The translations under genes and the position numbers were made by a program. The notes beneath the pieces were generated by a model. The model searched no databases and was not told where the DNA came from. It saw only the letters and a program-made list of their open reading frames with translations. This document shows, one piece after another, positions 15,918 to 23,167 of a DNA stretch of 37,761 nucleotides (positions within the stretch are counted from its first letter, which is position 1; every line of letters begins with the position of its first letter). Source of the DNA: an uncultured Pseudomonadota bacterium (GTDB lineage: Bacteria > Pseudomonadota > Gammaproteobacteria > Burkholderiales > Eutrophovitaceae); assembly GCA_937983055.1 (NCBI GenBank), contig CALJLA010000200.1:1-37761 (forward strand). The letters run 5' to 3'.

Positions 15918-17216
15918 ATGGATCCGGTCACCGCAGGGTTGGTCGGCATATTGGCGCTTTGCGTGCTGCTGGTAAGCGGCATGCGCATCGCCTACGCCAC
16001 CGCGCTGTGCGGGCTGATCGGCCTGTGGGCGTTGCGCGGCTACGAGCCGGCGGCGGGCATCGCCGGGCTGATGCCGTTTGCCGAGTCGTCGCACTACGCG
16101 CTGCTGGTGCTGCCGCTGTTCGTGCTGATGGGCTATCTCGCCCATCACGCCGGCATCACCCGCAACATCTACTGGACTGCGCGGCAATGGTTCGGCCACC
16201 TGCCTGGCGGGCTGGCGATCGCGAACATCTTCGGCTGCGCCGGCTTTGCCGCCGCCTGCGGCGCCTCGACCGCGTCGGCGGCGGTAATGGGCCGCGTGTC
16301 GCTGCCCGAACTCAAGCGCTTCGGCTACAACCAGAAGGTGGCGGCCGGCTGCGTGGCGGCCGGCGGCACGCTGGCGACGATGATCCCGCCGTCGGTGATC
16401 ATGGTCATCTACGGCTTCATCGCCGAGCAGTCGATCGGCGCGCTGCTGCTGGCCGGCATCCTGCCCGGCCTGCTGCAGGCGCTGACCTACTCGCTGATGC
16501 TCTACATCCGCTTTCGCATCAACCCGGCGCTGGGGCCGTCGGTCAGCGGCATCGGCTGGCCGGAGCGCATCCGCTCGCTGCGCGGCACCTGGGGCATCAT
16601 GGTGCTGATCGCGGTGGTGCTGGGCGGCATCTACACCGGCTTTGCCACGCCGACCGAGGCGGCCGGCATCGGCGCGTTCGGCGCCTTTCTGATGGCGCTG
16701 CCGCGCATGCGCCGCGGCGACCTGTGGACCGCGCTGCGCGAGACGGCCCGCACCACCGCGATGATGTTCGCCATCATCATCGGCGTGCTGATCTTCGTGC
16801 GCTTTCTCGCTTTCAGCGGCCTGCCGGGGGCACTGGTGGACACGGTGCTGGAACTGGACGTGAACCGCTACGTGGTGCTGATCGGCATTCTGGCGCTGTA
16901 CCTGGTGCTGGGCATGTTTCTCGATGGCATCGGCATGCTGCTGCTCACCATTCCCATCGTGCTGCCGGCGGTGACCGCCCTCGGCTTCGATCCGATCGTG
17001 TTCGGCGTGCTCGTGGTGCGCATGATCGAGATCGGCCTGATCACGCCGCCGGTGGGACTGAACGTGTTCGTGCTGAAAGGCGTCGCGCCCGACATTCCCA
17101 CCGGCCACATCTTCCGTGGCTGCGGCTGGTTCGTGGCGGTGGACCTGGTGAACGTGGCGATACTGGTGCTGTTCCCCGGAATCATCCTGCTGATTCCGCG
17201 GACGATGCTCGGCTAG
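15918..17216 (+). CDS. TRAP transporter large permease, DctM family
   Basis: The 432-residue transport subunit starts at ATG 15918, five bases after the DctQ stop; the longer open frame reaching back into dctQ is a shadow. Family motifs are clear: SSHYALLVLPLFVLMGYLAHHAGI, GCAGFAAACGASTASAAVMGRVSLPELKRFGYN, GCVAAGGTLATMIPPSVIMVIYGFIAEQSIG, ATPTEAAGIGAFGAF and IGLITPPVGLNVFVLKG. About twelve helices and two re-entrant loops are expected. With DctP and DctQ it completes a sodium-dependent TRAP uptake system. It ends ten bases before the stop of the convergent class II aldolase gene. Confidence 0.93.
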   Translation: MDPVTAGLVGILALCVLLVSGMRIAYATALCGLIGLWALRGYEPAAGIAGLMPFAESSHYALLVLPLFVLMGYLAHHAGITRNIYWTARQWFGHLPGGLAIANIFGCAGFAAACGASTASAAVMGRVSLPELKRFGYNQKVAAGCVAAGGTLATMIPPSVIMVIYGFIAEQSIGALLLAGILPGLLQALTYSLMLYIRFRINPALGPSVSGIGWPERIRSLRGTWGIMVLIAVVLGGIYTGFATPTEAAGIGAFGAFLMALPRMRRGDLWTALRETARTTAMMFAIIIGVLIFVRFLAFSGLPGALVDTVLELDVNRYVVLIGILALYLVLGMFLDGIGMLLLTIPIVLPAVTALGFDPIVFGVLVVRMIEIGLITPPVGLNVFVLKGVAPDIPTGHIFRGCGWFVAVDLVNVAILVLFPGIILLIPRTMLG

Positions 17217-17226
17217 GCGCCGGCGT

Positions 17227-18018
17227 TCAGAGCCGGTAATCGATGCCCTTGCGCTCCAGCATGCGCAGCAGCGCCGGCCAGTCGCGCTCGACGTCGTCGT
17301 CGCACGGGCCTTCGAACTGCGCGTAGACCTTGTCGGCGGTCTCCTTGGACAGCAGGTTGACGTCGACCCGGCCGCCGGCCAGCGCGTCGACCTGGATCTG
17401 GCAGGCGGTGTCGAGGTAGTACATGCGCTGCACCGCGTCGGGCACGTCGCGCCCCAGCGTCAGCAGGCCGTGGTTGCGCAGGATCATCGCGCGCGAGGTC
17501 TTGCCGAGGTCGCGCGCAAGGCGCGCGCGCTCGTCCAGCTCCAGCGCGAGGCCCTCGTAATCGTGATAGGTGCGGTCGGAGTGCACTCGTAGCGCATGCT
17601 GGCTGATCGGCATCAGGCCCTGCTTCTGCGCCGACACCGCCACGCCGGCCCGGGTATGGGTGTGGATCACGCAGGCGATCTCGGGGCGCGCCTCGTGCAC
17701 GCAGCCGTGGATGACGAAGCCGGCGTAATTGACACCGAGACCGGTCGGGTCGTCGACCACGTTGCCGGCCTCGTCGATCTTTACCAGCGTCGAGGCGGTG
17801 ATCTCGTCGAACATCAGGCCGTAGGGATTGATCAGGATGTGGTGGGTGCCGGGGACGCGTGCCGAGAAATGGGTGTAGATGAGATCGGTCCACCTGTACT
17901 GCGCGGCGATCTGGTAGGCGGCGGCGAGGTCGCAGCGCACATCCCATTCTTCCTTGCTCACGCGTTCGCGCACCGAGGGCGTGGCGACCGGCTTCAGTTT
18001 TCCGGTTGGGGCGGTCAT
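17227..18018 (-). CDS. Class II aldolase/adducin family protein
   Basis: The 263-residue protein starts at ATG 18018, with GGAGGA upstream. It has the class II aldolase fold: WTDLIYTHFSARVPG, NPYGLMFDEITASTLVKID, HGCVHEARPEIACVIHTHTRAGVAVSA and RNHGLLTLG. His119, His121 and the later His of RNHG are the expected Zn2+ ligands, and Glu109 sits near the usual catalytic acid. The family includes fuculose-/ribulose-phosphate aldolases and epimerases and many uncharacterised proteobacterial members. This one resembles the soluble 'adducin-like' group, for which no activity is fixed. Convergence with the TRAP operon may hint at a shared substrate, but that is speculation. Confidence 0.88.
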   Translation of the reverse strand: MTAPTGKLKPVATPSVRERVSKEEWDVRCDLAAAYQIAAQYRWTDLIYTHFSARVPGTHHILINPYGLMFDEITASTLVKIDEAGNVVDDPTGLGVNYAGFVIHGCVHEARPEIACVIHTHTRAGVAVSAQKQGLMPISQHALRVHSDRTYHDYEGLALELDERARLARDLGKTSRAMILRNHGLLTLGRDVPDAVQRMYYLDTACQIQVDALAGGRVDVNLLSKETADKVYAQFEGPCDDDVERDWPALLRMLERKGIDYRL

Positions 18019-18306
18019 CGGCGATTCCTCCGGGATGTGACAGGCGGCTCAATGATACGCCGCCGCCTCGCGTGCCGCCTGCGTTGTCCCGTGACGATCG
18101 GGTAGGGCGCCACGACGTCGGTTGCTGTCTGGTCGTTGCCAGGACGCTGTTCCGGCGGAATGTGATCGCACTTCACTTAACAGACGGGCGTCGCCCCCCA
18201 ATGCACGCGCCGGCGATGCGCACCGGCACCCTGCCCTTCGCGGGCGCGCGCATCGAGCGAAGGCGTCCTGCCAGCGGTGCCCAGGGTGCGGATGGCGTCC
18301 GCCTCG

Positions 18307-18335
18307 CTTGACGGCGGCAAGGCCAATGAGTAATT
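18307..18335 (+). promoter_or_regulatory. Predicted sigma70 promoter of the TetR gene
   Basis: TTGACG (18307-18312) and TAATTT (18330-18335) are 17 bases apart and oriented toward tetR. The operator begins four bases after the -10, so a bound repressor would cover the start site. The rest of the 352-base gap (18019-18370) back to the class II aldolase gene holds no gene I can support. Confidence 0.5.
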
Positions 18336-18339
18336 TAGT

Positions 18340-18359
18340 GACTAGACCGACCGGTCTAG
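18340..18359. promoter_or_regulatory. TetR/NemR-type operator upstream of tetR
   Basis: ACTAGACC and GGTCTAGT are perfect 8-bp arms around GACC. The core TAGACC-N4-GGTCTA matches the NemR-box consensus as I recall it. It lies 11 bases before the TetR start codon, consistent with autorepression, and the 16-bp core is repeated exactly before the globin gene. Confidence 0.8.
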
Positions 18360-18370
18360 TTGGGGGAGCG

Positions 18371-18946
18371 ATGCGAGGCGAGAGCAAACAGCAGCTTCTC
18401 GAACGCGGCATGGCGATGCTGCTCAAGCAGGGCTATAACAGCCTGGGCATCGCGGTGCTCCTCGATGCCACCGGGATCCCCAAGGGGTCCTTCTACCACC
18501 ACTTTGAATCCAAGGAAGATTTCGCCCTTCAGGTGATCGACCTGTACATGGTCGAAGTGCACGCCGGGCTGGATCACTGCCTGAACGACGAGAGCCGGCC
18601 GCCGCTCCAGCGGGTGCGCCGGTTCTTCGAACTCACCGAGGAGAAATACCGCAGCGAGGGGTACCTCGGCTGCCTGCTCGGCGGGCTCGGGCAGGAGCTT
18701 TCCGGGGTGAGCGAGCGCTTTCGGCGGCGGGTGGAGCAGTGCTTTTCCGAGATCGCGGGGCGCATCGCGGGCTGCCTGAAAGAGGCAATCCGACAGGGCG
18801 ATCTGCCCAAGGAAACCGACGCCCGGAAGATGGCGGAGTTGCTGGTCAACTGCTGGGAGGGCGCGGCGCTGAGAACTCGCCTGCGCCAGGACCCCGCTCC
18901 GCTCCGGGAGATGCTCGACTTCTATTTCCGCTCGGCGTCCGCCTAG
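18371..18946 (+). CDS. TetR family repressor, NemR-like
   Basis: The 191-residue regulator starts at ATG 18371, preceded by gggggag. The N-terminal helix-turn-helix is typical (LLKQGYNSLGIAVLLDATGIPKGSFYHHFESKEDF). The ligand domain carries EGYLGCLLGGLGQEL, matching the region of E. coli NemR that contains redox-sensing Cys106; here it is Cys101. The position matching NemR Lys175 seems to be Arg170. Two operators with identical cores, one before this gene and one before the truncated hemoglobin gene, indicate autorepression plus control of the globin. By analogy with NemR it could respond to electrophiles or oxidants such as quinones, aldehydes or hypochlorite. The analogy rests on remembered NemR sequence and needs alignment. 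Confidence 0.88.
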   Translation: MRGESKQQLLERGMAMLLKQGYNSLGIAVLLDATGIPKGSFYHHFESKEDFALQVIDLYMVEVHAGLDHCLNDESRPPLQRVRRFFELTEEKYRSEGYLGCLLGGLGQELSGVSERFRRRVEQCFSEIAGRIAGCLKEAIRQGDLPKETDARKMAELLVNCWEGAALRTRLRQDPAPLREMLDFYFRSASA

Positions 18947-18997
18947 CGGTCCACCCATCCTTCCATGAGGTCCGCACTCTACCTCTATGCGCTGGAT

Positions 18998-19017
18998 AGT
19001 AGACCGACCGGTCTACT
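18998..19017. promoter_or_regulatory. TetR/NemR-type operator upstream of the truncated hemoglobin gene
   Basis: AGTAGACC and GGTCTACT are perfect arms around GACC. The central 16 bases (TAGACCGACCGGTCTA) are identical to the operator before tetR. It lies 36 bases before the globin ATG. The different outer bases show the two sites are not just a duplicated flank. Confidence 0.8.
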
Positions 19018-19052
19018 CTGTTGTTCATTGATCAATCGAGGAGGGCAGAGAA

Positions 19053-19430
19053 ATGAATAGCACATCGCTCTTTGTACGCCTGGGTGGTTCACAGGGCATA
19101 CACGCCCTGGTCGACGACATCGTCGCGCTCCACATGGAAAACCCGGTGATCAAGGCGCGCTTTTTGCCGTATCTGGAAACGCCGGAAAAGCTCGCCACCA
19201 CCAAGCAGCATCTGCGGGCTTTTCTGGAAGCCGGCAGCGGTGGTCAGGCGCAGTACACAGGCCGCGACATGAAAAACGCGCACCGCGGCATGAACATCAA
19301 CGAGGCCGAGTACATGGCGGCGACCGACGACATTCTCGCGGCGATGCGCAAGAACAAGATCGACGAGCAGACGCAGAAGGACGTCCTGGCAATCGCCTAT
19401 TCGCTTAAGGGCGACATCCTCCGCGTGTAA
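19053..19430 (+). CDS. Group 1 truncated hemoglobin
   Basis: The 125-residue 2-on-2 globin starts at ATG 19053, with gaggaggg upstream. Family features are LFVRLGG at the N-terminus, GG plus QYTGRDMKNAHRGMNI around the proximal heme ligand His77 (F8), and a Phe37 near the CD corner. Group 1 members bind O2 or NO and often detoxify NO. The B10 position, usually Tyr in this group, aligns with Val24, so ligand stabilisation may be unusual. The NemR-type operator upstream places it under the adjacent TetR repressor, suggesting induction by electrophiles or reactive species. A strong hairpin follows the stop codon. Confidence 0.9.
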   Translation: MNSTSLFVRLGGSQGIHALVDDIVALHMENPVIKARFLPYLETPEKLATTKQHLRAFLEAGSGGQAQYTGRDMKNAHRGMNINEAEYMAATDDILAAMRKNKIDEQTQKDVLAIAYSLKGDILRV

Positions 19431-19436
19431 TCCGAT

Positions 19437-19476
19437 GCCGCCCGCGTAACCGGGACCAGTCCGGCACGCGGGCGGC
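19437..19476. terminator. Hairpin terminator between globin and HAD hydrolase genes
   Basis: GCCGCCCGCGT (19437-19447) pairs perfectly with ACGCGGGCGGC (19466-19476), with further CCGG pairing inside. It sits six bases after the globin stop and nine bases before the convergent HAD stop, ideal for a bidirectional terminator, although T-runs are absent. Confidence 0.55.
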
Positions 19477-19485
19477 GTCGGTGCG

Positions 19486-20313
19486 TCAGGCCAGCATCTT
19501 GTCGGCAAACTCCTGGAAGGTGCTTGCCCACACATCCACCGTCGTGCCCGGCGTGCGCTCGCCGGTGCCGGGGCCGAACTCGTCCGGCTGCGACACGAAG
19601 CCGGTGCGCAGCCCCGCCTGTGCGGCAAACTTCAGATCGTCGCTGTGCGCGGCGACCATCATGCACTCGTGGTGCTTGAGGCCGAGCGCCTCGGCGGCAA
19701 TCTGGTAGACCCGCAGCTTCGGCTTGTAGTCGCCCGCCAGTTCCGCGCCGAGAATCGCATCCCAGGGGAAATTGTTGCGCCGGGCGAGGTCGACCATGAT
19801 CGCGAAGTTGCCGTTGGAGCAGGGGCCGAGCAGGTAGCGGCGGCTCAGTCGGTGCAGCGCCGCGCTGACGTCGCACCAGGCATCGAGCTTGTGCCAGGCC
19901 ATGTTCAGTTCCGTCAGCGTGGCTTCGTCCAGCTTTTGCAGCCCGAACTTTGGGCGGATGCGCTCGAGCATGCCGCGATGGACGACATCCAGCCGCGAAA
20001 AAGGCTGGCGGCCGGAGCGGATCTCTTCCATGCCCGGCTGGTACTCCGCGCGCCAGGCGTCGGCGAAGGCCAGCCAGTCCAGCTTGTAGCCCATCGGTTC
20101 GAGCAGTTTCTTCGACTCGCGCGCGACGCAGGTGCGCCAGTCGACCAAGGTGCCGAACACGTCGAACACCATGGCTTTCACACCGAACTTGCCGGCGGTA
20201 TGGGTGGTGCCGGCGACGGCGGTGCGGGCCACGAGAAGCCCGCCCGTGGTCAGCCCGCCGGCCAGGGCCACGGTCGACAGACCGCGGATGAATTGCCTGC
20301 GTGTGGTTTGCAT
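19486..20313 (-). CDS. Tat-exported HAD family hydrolase, haloacid dehalogenase type II-like
   Basis: The 275-residue protein starts at ATG 20313, preceded by gaggagg. A twin-arginine signal (TTRRQFIRGLSTVALAGG) directs folded export. The HAD core follows: motif I VFDVFGTLVDW with nucleophile Asp51, motif II GPCSNGN, motif III lysine in GDYKPKLRVY, and AAHSDDLKFA as motif IV. The layout matches L-2-haloacid dehalogenase type II, which replaces the halogen of 2-haloalkanoic acids by hydroxyl. Export is unusual for this cytoplasmic family, so the substrate may be different. It lies downstream of, and in the same direction as, the hemerythrin gene with a 130-base gap, so co-transcription is possible. 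Confidence 0.85.
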   Translation of the reverse strand: MQTTRRQFIRGLSTVALAGGLTTGGLLVARTAVAGTTHTAGKFGVKAMVFDVFGTLVDWRTCVARESKKLLEPMGYKLDWLAFADAWRAEYQPGMEEIRSGRQPFSRLDVVHRGMLERIRPKFGLQKLDEATLTELNMAWHKLDAWCDVSAALHRLSRRYLLGPCSNGNFAIMVDLARRNNFPWDAILGAELAGDYKPKLRVYQIAAEALGLKHHECMMVAAHSDDLKFAAQAGLRTGFVSQPDEFGPGTGERTPGTTVDVWASTFQEFADKMLA

Positions 20314-20443
20314 GCCTGATCCTCCTCGATGAGCATTGCCCGGCCGCGGCCGGGGCATCGGTTATCTGAGCGAACTGCAGCGCGCCGCCGGGAGTCGCTG
20401 CTTGAGCATCGCTCGGATGGAGGATGAAGAGGGGCAGACCGGC

Positions 20444-21031
20444 TCAGTTGGCCGGTTCCCCGGTGCGCAGCGACGACGACGCGAGCCGAATGATACGCGA
20501 GAAGAGCCTGCGGAACTCCTCGGCGGTGTCTTCGCCGAACATCGGGTCTTCGTTCATGACGAAGGCGGAATGGATTGCGTGCCAGTCCTCGTCGGTGAGA
20601 ACGTCTTCCGCCACCGCGAGGATGCGGCTTTCTTCCTTTTCCATGTGCAGCCAGTAGAAGCGGCTGAACTGCCTGAGCGCCTCGGCAAAGCGCGGCCCGG
20701 CTTCAGGCTCGCCGGCCTCCCAGCGCTTGAGAGCCGACTCCAGGTCGTCGAGCATCCAGACGCCGCGGCGATGCTCTTCCTCGATTTCGTCGATCGCGGC
20801 GTCCGCCTGCTGCGTGCGGATGCGCACGCGCGCGAACAGCACTTTGTCTTCGTTCACATGATGCCGGCGCTCGGGAAACTCGCGCAGGTAGAAAATCACG
20901 GCATGCAGCAGCTTGAAATCCGGCGCCTTCCCGCTGTTCAGCGCTTTTTCCGCCACCAGCGCAGCCGCCCGCAGCACGGCCGCCAGCGAACGGTGTTCGT
21001 CCTTGATCAGTCTGAGGGCCGCGAACTTCAT
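20444..21031 (-). CDS. Hemerythrin (HHE domain) protein
   Basis: The 195-residue protein starts at ATG 21031, with aggaga upstream. The four-helix diiron pattern is readable: His13 (KDEHRSL), His43, His57-x3-Glu61 (RRHHVNED), His87 (EEEHRRG) and His129-x3-Glu133 (WLHMEKEE). HHE proteins bind O2 or NO or serve in iron or nitrosative-stress repair. The tail beyond ~145 (DEDWHAIHSAF, EEFRRLFSRI) is typical of the 'hemerythrin domain-containing protein' group in betaproteobacteria. Upstream, an 18-bp TTGA ... TCAA palindrome suggests FNR/Dnr-type control. With the nearby truncated hemoglobin this makes a small O2/NO-binding neighbourhood. Function is not established. Confidence 0.88.
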   Translation of the reverse strand: MKFAALRLIKDEHRSLAAVLRAAALVAEKALNSGKAPDFKLLHAVIFYLREFPERRHHVNEDKVLFARVRIRTQQADAAIDEIEEEHRRGVWMLDDLESALKRWEAGEPEAGPRFAEALRQFSRFYWLHMEKEESRILAVAEDVLTDEDWHAIHSAFVMNEDPMFGEDTAEEFRRLFSRIIRLASSSLRTGEPAN

Positions 21032-21104
21032 ACTACGATCTCCTGGCTGGTGGGGGCGCACCCCCGCACGATGGCTGCAGCTTGGCATGCGGCCCGTCGG
21101 CGCG

Positions 21105-21122
21105 CCTTGACCGCGGTCAAGG
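21105..21122. promoter_or_regulatory. FNR/Dnr-like palindrome between hemerythrin and denD-like genes
   Basis: CCTTGACCGCGGTCAAGG is a perfect 18-bp palindrome with TTGA and TCAA half-sites six bases apart, the spacing used by FNR/Anr/Dnr regulators (consensus TTGAT-N4-ATCAA). Its centre is 82 bases before the hemerythrin ATG and 93 before the denD-like ATG. I could not find a convincing -10 at the class II distance, so direction of control is uncertain. Confidence 0.45.
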
Positions 21123-21206
21123 GAATGGGCGGCGGCGGAGCCGACAGGCGCCACTGGCTCCGGCGGGCGGGCGGCGTACCATCGCTTCAACGGAGGAGGA
21201 CGCGAC

Positions 21207-22181
21207 ATGAAGGTGTTCATCAGTGGGGGCGGCGGTTTTCTGGGATATCGACTGGCGCTCAAGCTGCTGGAACGCGGCAGGCTTGCCGCGCACGGCGGCG
21301 AAGCGAGGCCGGTGACCGGCATCCGGCTGTTCGACGCGGCGTTTCCGCAGAACCCGGACTCGCGCCTCGAGTGCGTGAAAGGCGATCTCGCGGATGCCGC
21401 CCAGCTGGCGTCGGCCCTCGATGCGGACACTGGCGCGGTGTTCCACCTGGCGGCAGTGGTCAGCGCCGGCGCGGAGATGGATTTCGATCTCGGCTACCGG
21501 GTGAATCTTGACGGCACTCGCAATCTGCTCGAAGCGTGCCGCCGGCTCAAGGCGCCGCCGCGGCTGGTGTTCGCCAGCTCGCTGGCCGTGTACGGCGGCA
21601 GGCTGCCGGCGGAAGTCGGCGACGAGATCACGCCGGCGCCGCAGACCTCGTACGGTACCCAGAAAGTCATCGGCGAATACCTGGTCGACGATTACACCCG
21701 CAAGGGCTTTCTCGATGGGCGCAGCCTGCGGCTGCCGACCATCGTGGTGCGGCCGGGCAAGCCAAACCTTGCCTCGACCTCGTTTGCGAGCGGCATGTTC
21801 CGCGAGCCGCTGAACGGCGAAATCTGCGAGTGCCCGGTGGACGATGCCACCGAGCTGTGGGTGCTGTCGCCCAAGCAGGTGATCGAATCGTTTATCCATG
21901 CGCACGATCTCGCGCCCGACGCATGGGGGCCGCAGCGCGCGCTCACGCTGCCGGGCATCACCATCTCGGTAAAGCAGGGCATCGAGGCGCTGCGGCGACT
22001 CGCCGGCGACGAGGTCGCGGCCCGGGTGGTCTACAAGCCGGTCGAGCGCATCCAGAGAATGATTCGCAGCTTTCCCGCCCGCTTCAAAGCGGAGCGGGCA
22101 CGCGCACTGGGCTTCAAAGCGGACCCCGATCTCGATGCCATCCTCAGGGACTACATTGCGGCCGGGGGCATCCGCCTCTGA
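21207..22181 (+). CDS. denD: NAD-dependent epimerase/dehydratase family protein, D-erythronate dehydrogenase-like
   Basis: The 324-residue extended short-chain dehydrogenase begins MKVFISGGGGFLGYRLALKLL (Rossmann glycine motif), with Asp43 at the end of strand 2 favouring NAD. Catalytic residues are in FASSLAVYGG (Ser124/125) and SYGTQKVIGE (Tyr149, Lys153). The segments GFLDGRSLRLPTIVVRPGKPN and SSFASG-like FASGMFREPLNGE are what I recognise from D-erythronate dehydrogenase (DenD), which oxidises D-erythronate to 2-dehydroerythronate in tetronate breakdown. No kinase or isomerase partner genes are adjacent, so the physiological role is inferred only. Ribosome site ggaggagg is upstream of the ATG. 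Confidence 0.78.
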   Translation: MKVFISGGGGFLGYRLALKLLERGRLAAHGGEARPVTGIRLFDAAFPQNPDSRLECVKGDLADAAQLASALDADTGAVFHLAAVVSAGAEMDFDLGYRVNLDGTRNLLEACRRLKAPPRLVFASSLAVYGGRLPAEVGDEITPAPQTSYGTQKVIGEYLVDDYTRKGFLDGRSLRLPTIVVRPGKPNLASTSFASGMFREPLNGEICECPVDDATELWVLSPKQVIESFIHAHDLAPDAWGPQRALTLPGITISVKQGIEALRRLAGDEVAARVVYKPVERIQRMIRSFPARFKAERARALGFKADPDLDAILRDYIAAGGIRL

Positions 22182-22258
22182 GCGCCGGTCCCGAGGGTTG
22201 AAACGCAGGCGATCGCCCCAATGTGCTGCTTATTCCCGCTGTTCAAACAGGAGTACCG

Positions 22259-23116
22259 ATGTCCGCCCATGCCGTCGACGTAACCACCGAGACTTTCGCG
22301 CGCGAGGTAATCGAGGCCTCGAAAACCGTGCCGGTGGTGGTGGATTTCTGGGCGCCGTGGTGCGGGCCCTGCAAGGTGCTCAAGCCGATCCTGGAGAAAC
22401 TTGCCGACGAGTATGGCGGCAAGTTCAAGCTGGCCAAGCTGAACTCCGACGAAAACCCCGATATCGCCGCCGACTACGGGATCCGTTCGATTCCGGACGT
22501 GATGGCATTCAAGGATGGCCAGCCGGTGTCGCATTTTCTCGGCGCGGTGCCGGAGTCGCAGGTGCGTGCCTTTATCGACACCCTGATTCCCTCGCCGACC
22601 GAGGTCGAGCGGGCGCGCGCGGCGAAGCTGCGTGCCGCCGGTGATGCCGCGGGCGCCATCGAAGCGCTGCGGAGGGCGCTGGCGCTGGACGCGGACAACC
22701 AGTTGGCACGGCTCGATCTGGTCGAGCTGCTGATCGACGGCCAGCAGTTCGAAGAGGCGCAGGCGCTGCTCGACGCGGTGACCTCGCACATCGACTGGGA
22801 CGAGCGCGCCGACACGCTGCGCTCGGCGCTCGGCTTCGCGCGTGCCGCGGGCGGCGCGAACGGCGAGGCGGCGCTCGAGGCGAAAGTAAAAGCCAATCCC
22901 GCCGATCTGGATGCGCGGTTAACGCTCGCCAAGCTGCACGCCGGCGCCAAGCGTTACGCCAACGCACTCGACGAGCTGCTGGAGATCGTCCGCCGCGACA
23001 AGAACTGGAAGGATGGCGAGGCGCGCAGGCAGATTCTCGCCATCTTCAACCTTGCCGAGTCGCAGCCCGACCTGGTGTCGGCCTATCGCAAGAAGCTCGC
23101 GAGCGCGCTGAACTGA
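22259..23116 (+). CDS. cnoX: CnoX/YbbN-like thioredoxin-TPR chaperedoxin
   Basis: The 285-residue protein starts at ATG 22259, with caggag upstream; an earlier in-frame start at 22223 lacks such a site. Residues ~1-110 are a thioredoxin fold with intact WCGPCK (Cys35, Cys38) and the cis-Pro segment YGIRSIPDVMAF. Residues ~120-285 are helical TPR-like repeats (AGDAAGAIEALRRALALDADNQLARLDLVELLIDG). This matches CnoX, a holdase that protects clients under oxidative stress and delivers them to GroEL. E. coli CnoX lacks the active CxxC, whereas this one keeps it, as in Caulobacter. It is possibly co-transcribed with the preceding denD-like gene (77-base gap) and ends before a convergent hairpin. 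Confidence 0.88.
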   Translation: MSAHAVDVTTETFAREVIEASKTVPVVVDFWAPWCGPCKVLKPILEKLADEYGGKFKLAKLNSDENPDIAADYGIRSIPDVMAFKDGQPVSHFLGAVPESQVRAFIDTLIPSPTEVERARAAKLRAAGDAAGAIEALRRALALDADNQLARLDLVELLIDGQQFEEAQALLDAVTSHIDWDERADTLRSALGFARAAGGANGEAALEAKVKANPADLDARLTLAKLHAGAKRYANALDELLEIVRRDKNWKDGEARRQILAIFNLAESQPDLVSAYRKKLASALN

Positions 23117-23140
23117 ATCTGCGCCTGGCGCGCATTCAGA

Positions 23141-23161
23141 GCCCGGCGGTATCTGCCGGGC
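23141..23161. terminator. Hairpin between convergent cnoX-like and AraC genes
   Basis: GCCCGGC (23141-23147) pairs with GCCGGGC (23155-23161) around a 7-base loop in the 51-base convergent gap. It reads as a short bidirectional terminator without a T-run. Confidence 0.5.
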
Positions 23162-23167
23162 CGGTTC

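Noticed and set aside
15828..17108. 426-codon minus-strand frame over dctM
   Set aside because: Histidine/glutamine-rich shadow composition typical of antisense GC-rich DNA; dctM is unambiguous.
18159..18178. TGTGATCGCACTTCAC-like CRP site upstream of tetR
   Set aside because: Half-site spacing is seven, not six, and the right half does not match TCACA.
19027..19036. ATTGATCAAT palindrome before the globin gene
   Set aside because: It lacks the central spacer required for an FNR box and is short enough to be chance.
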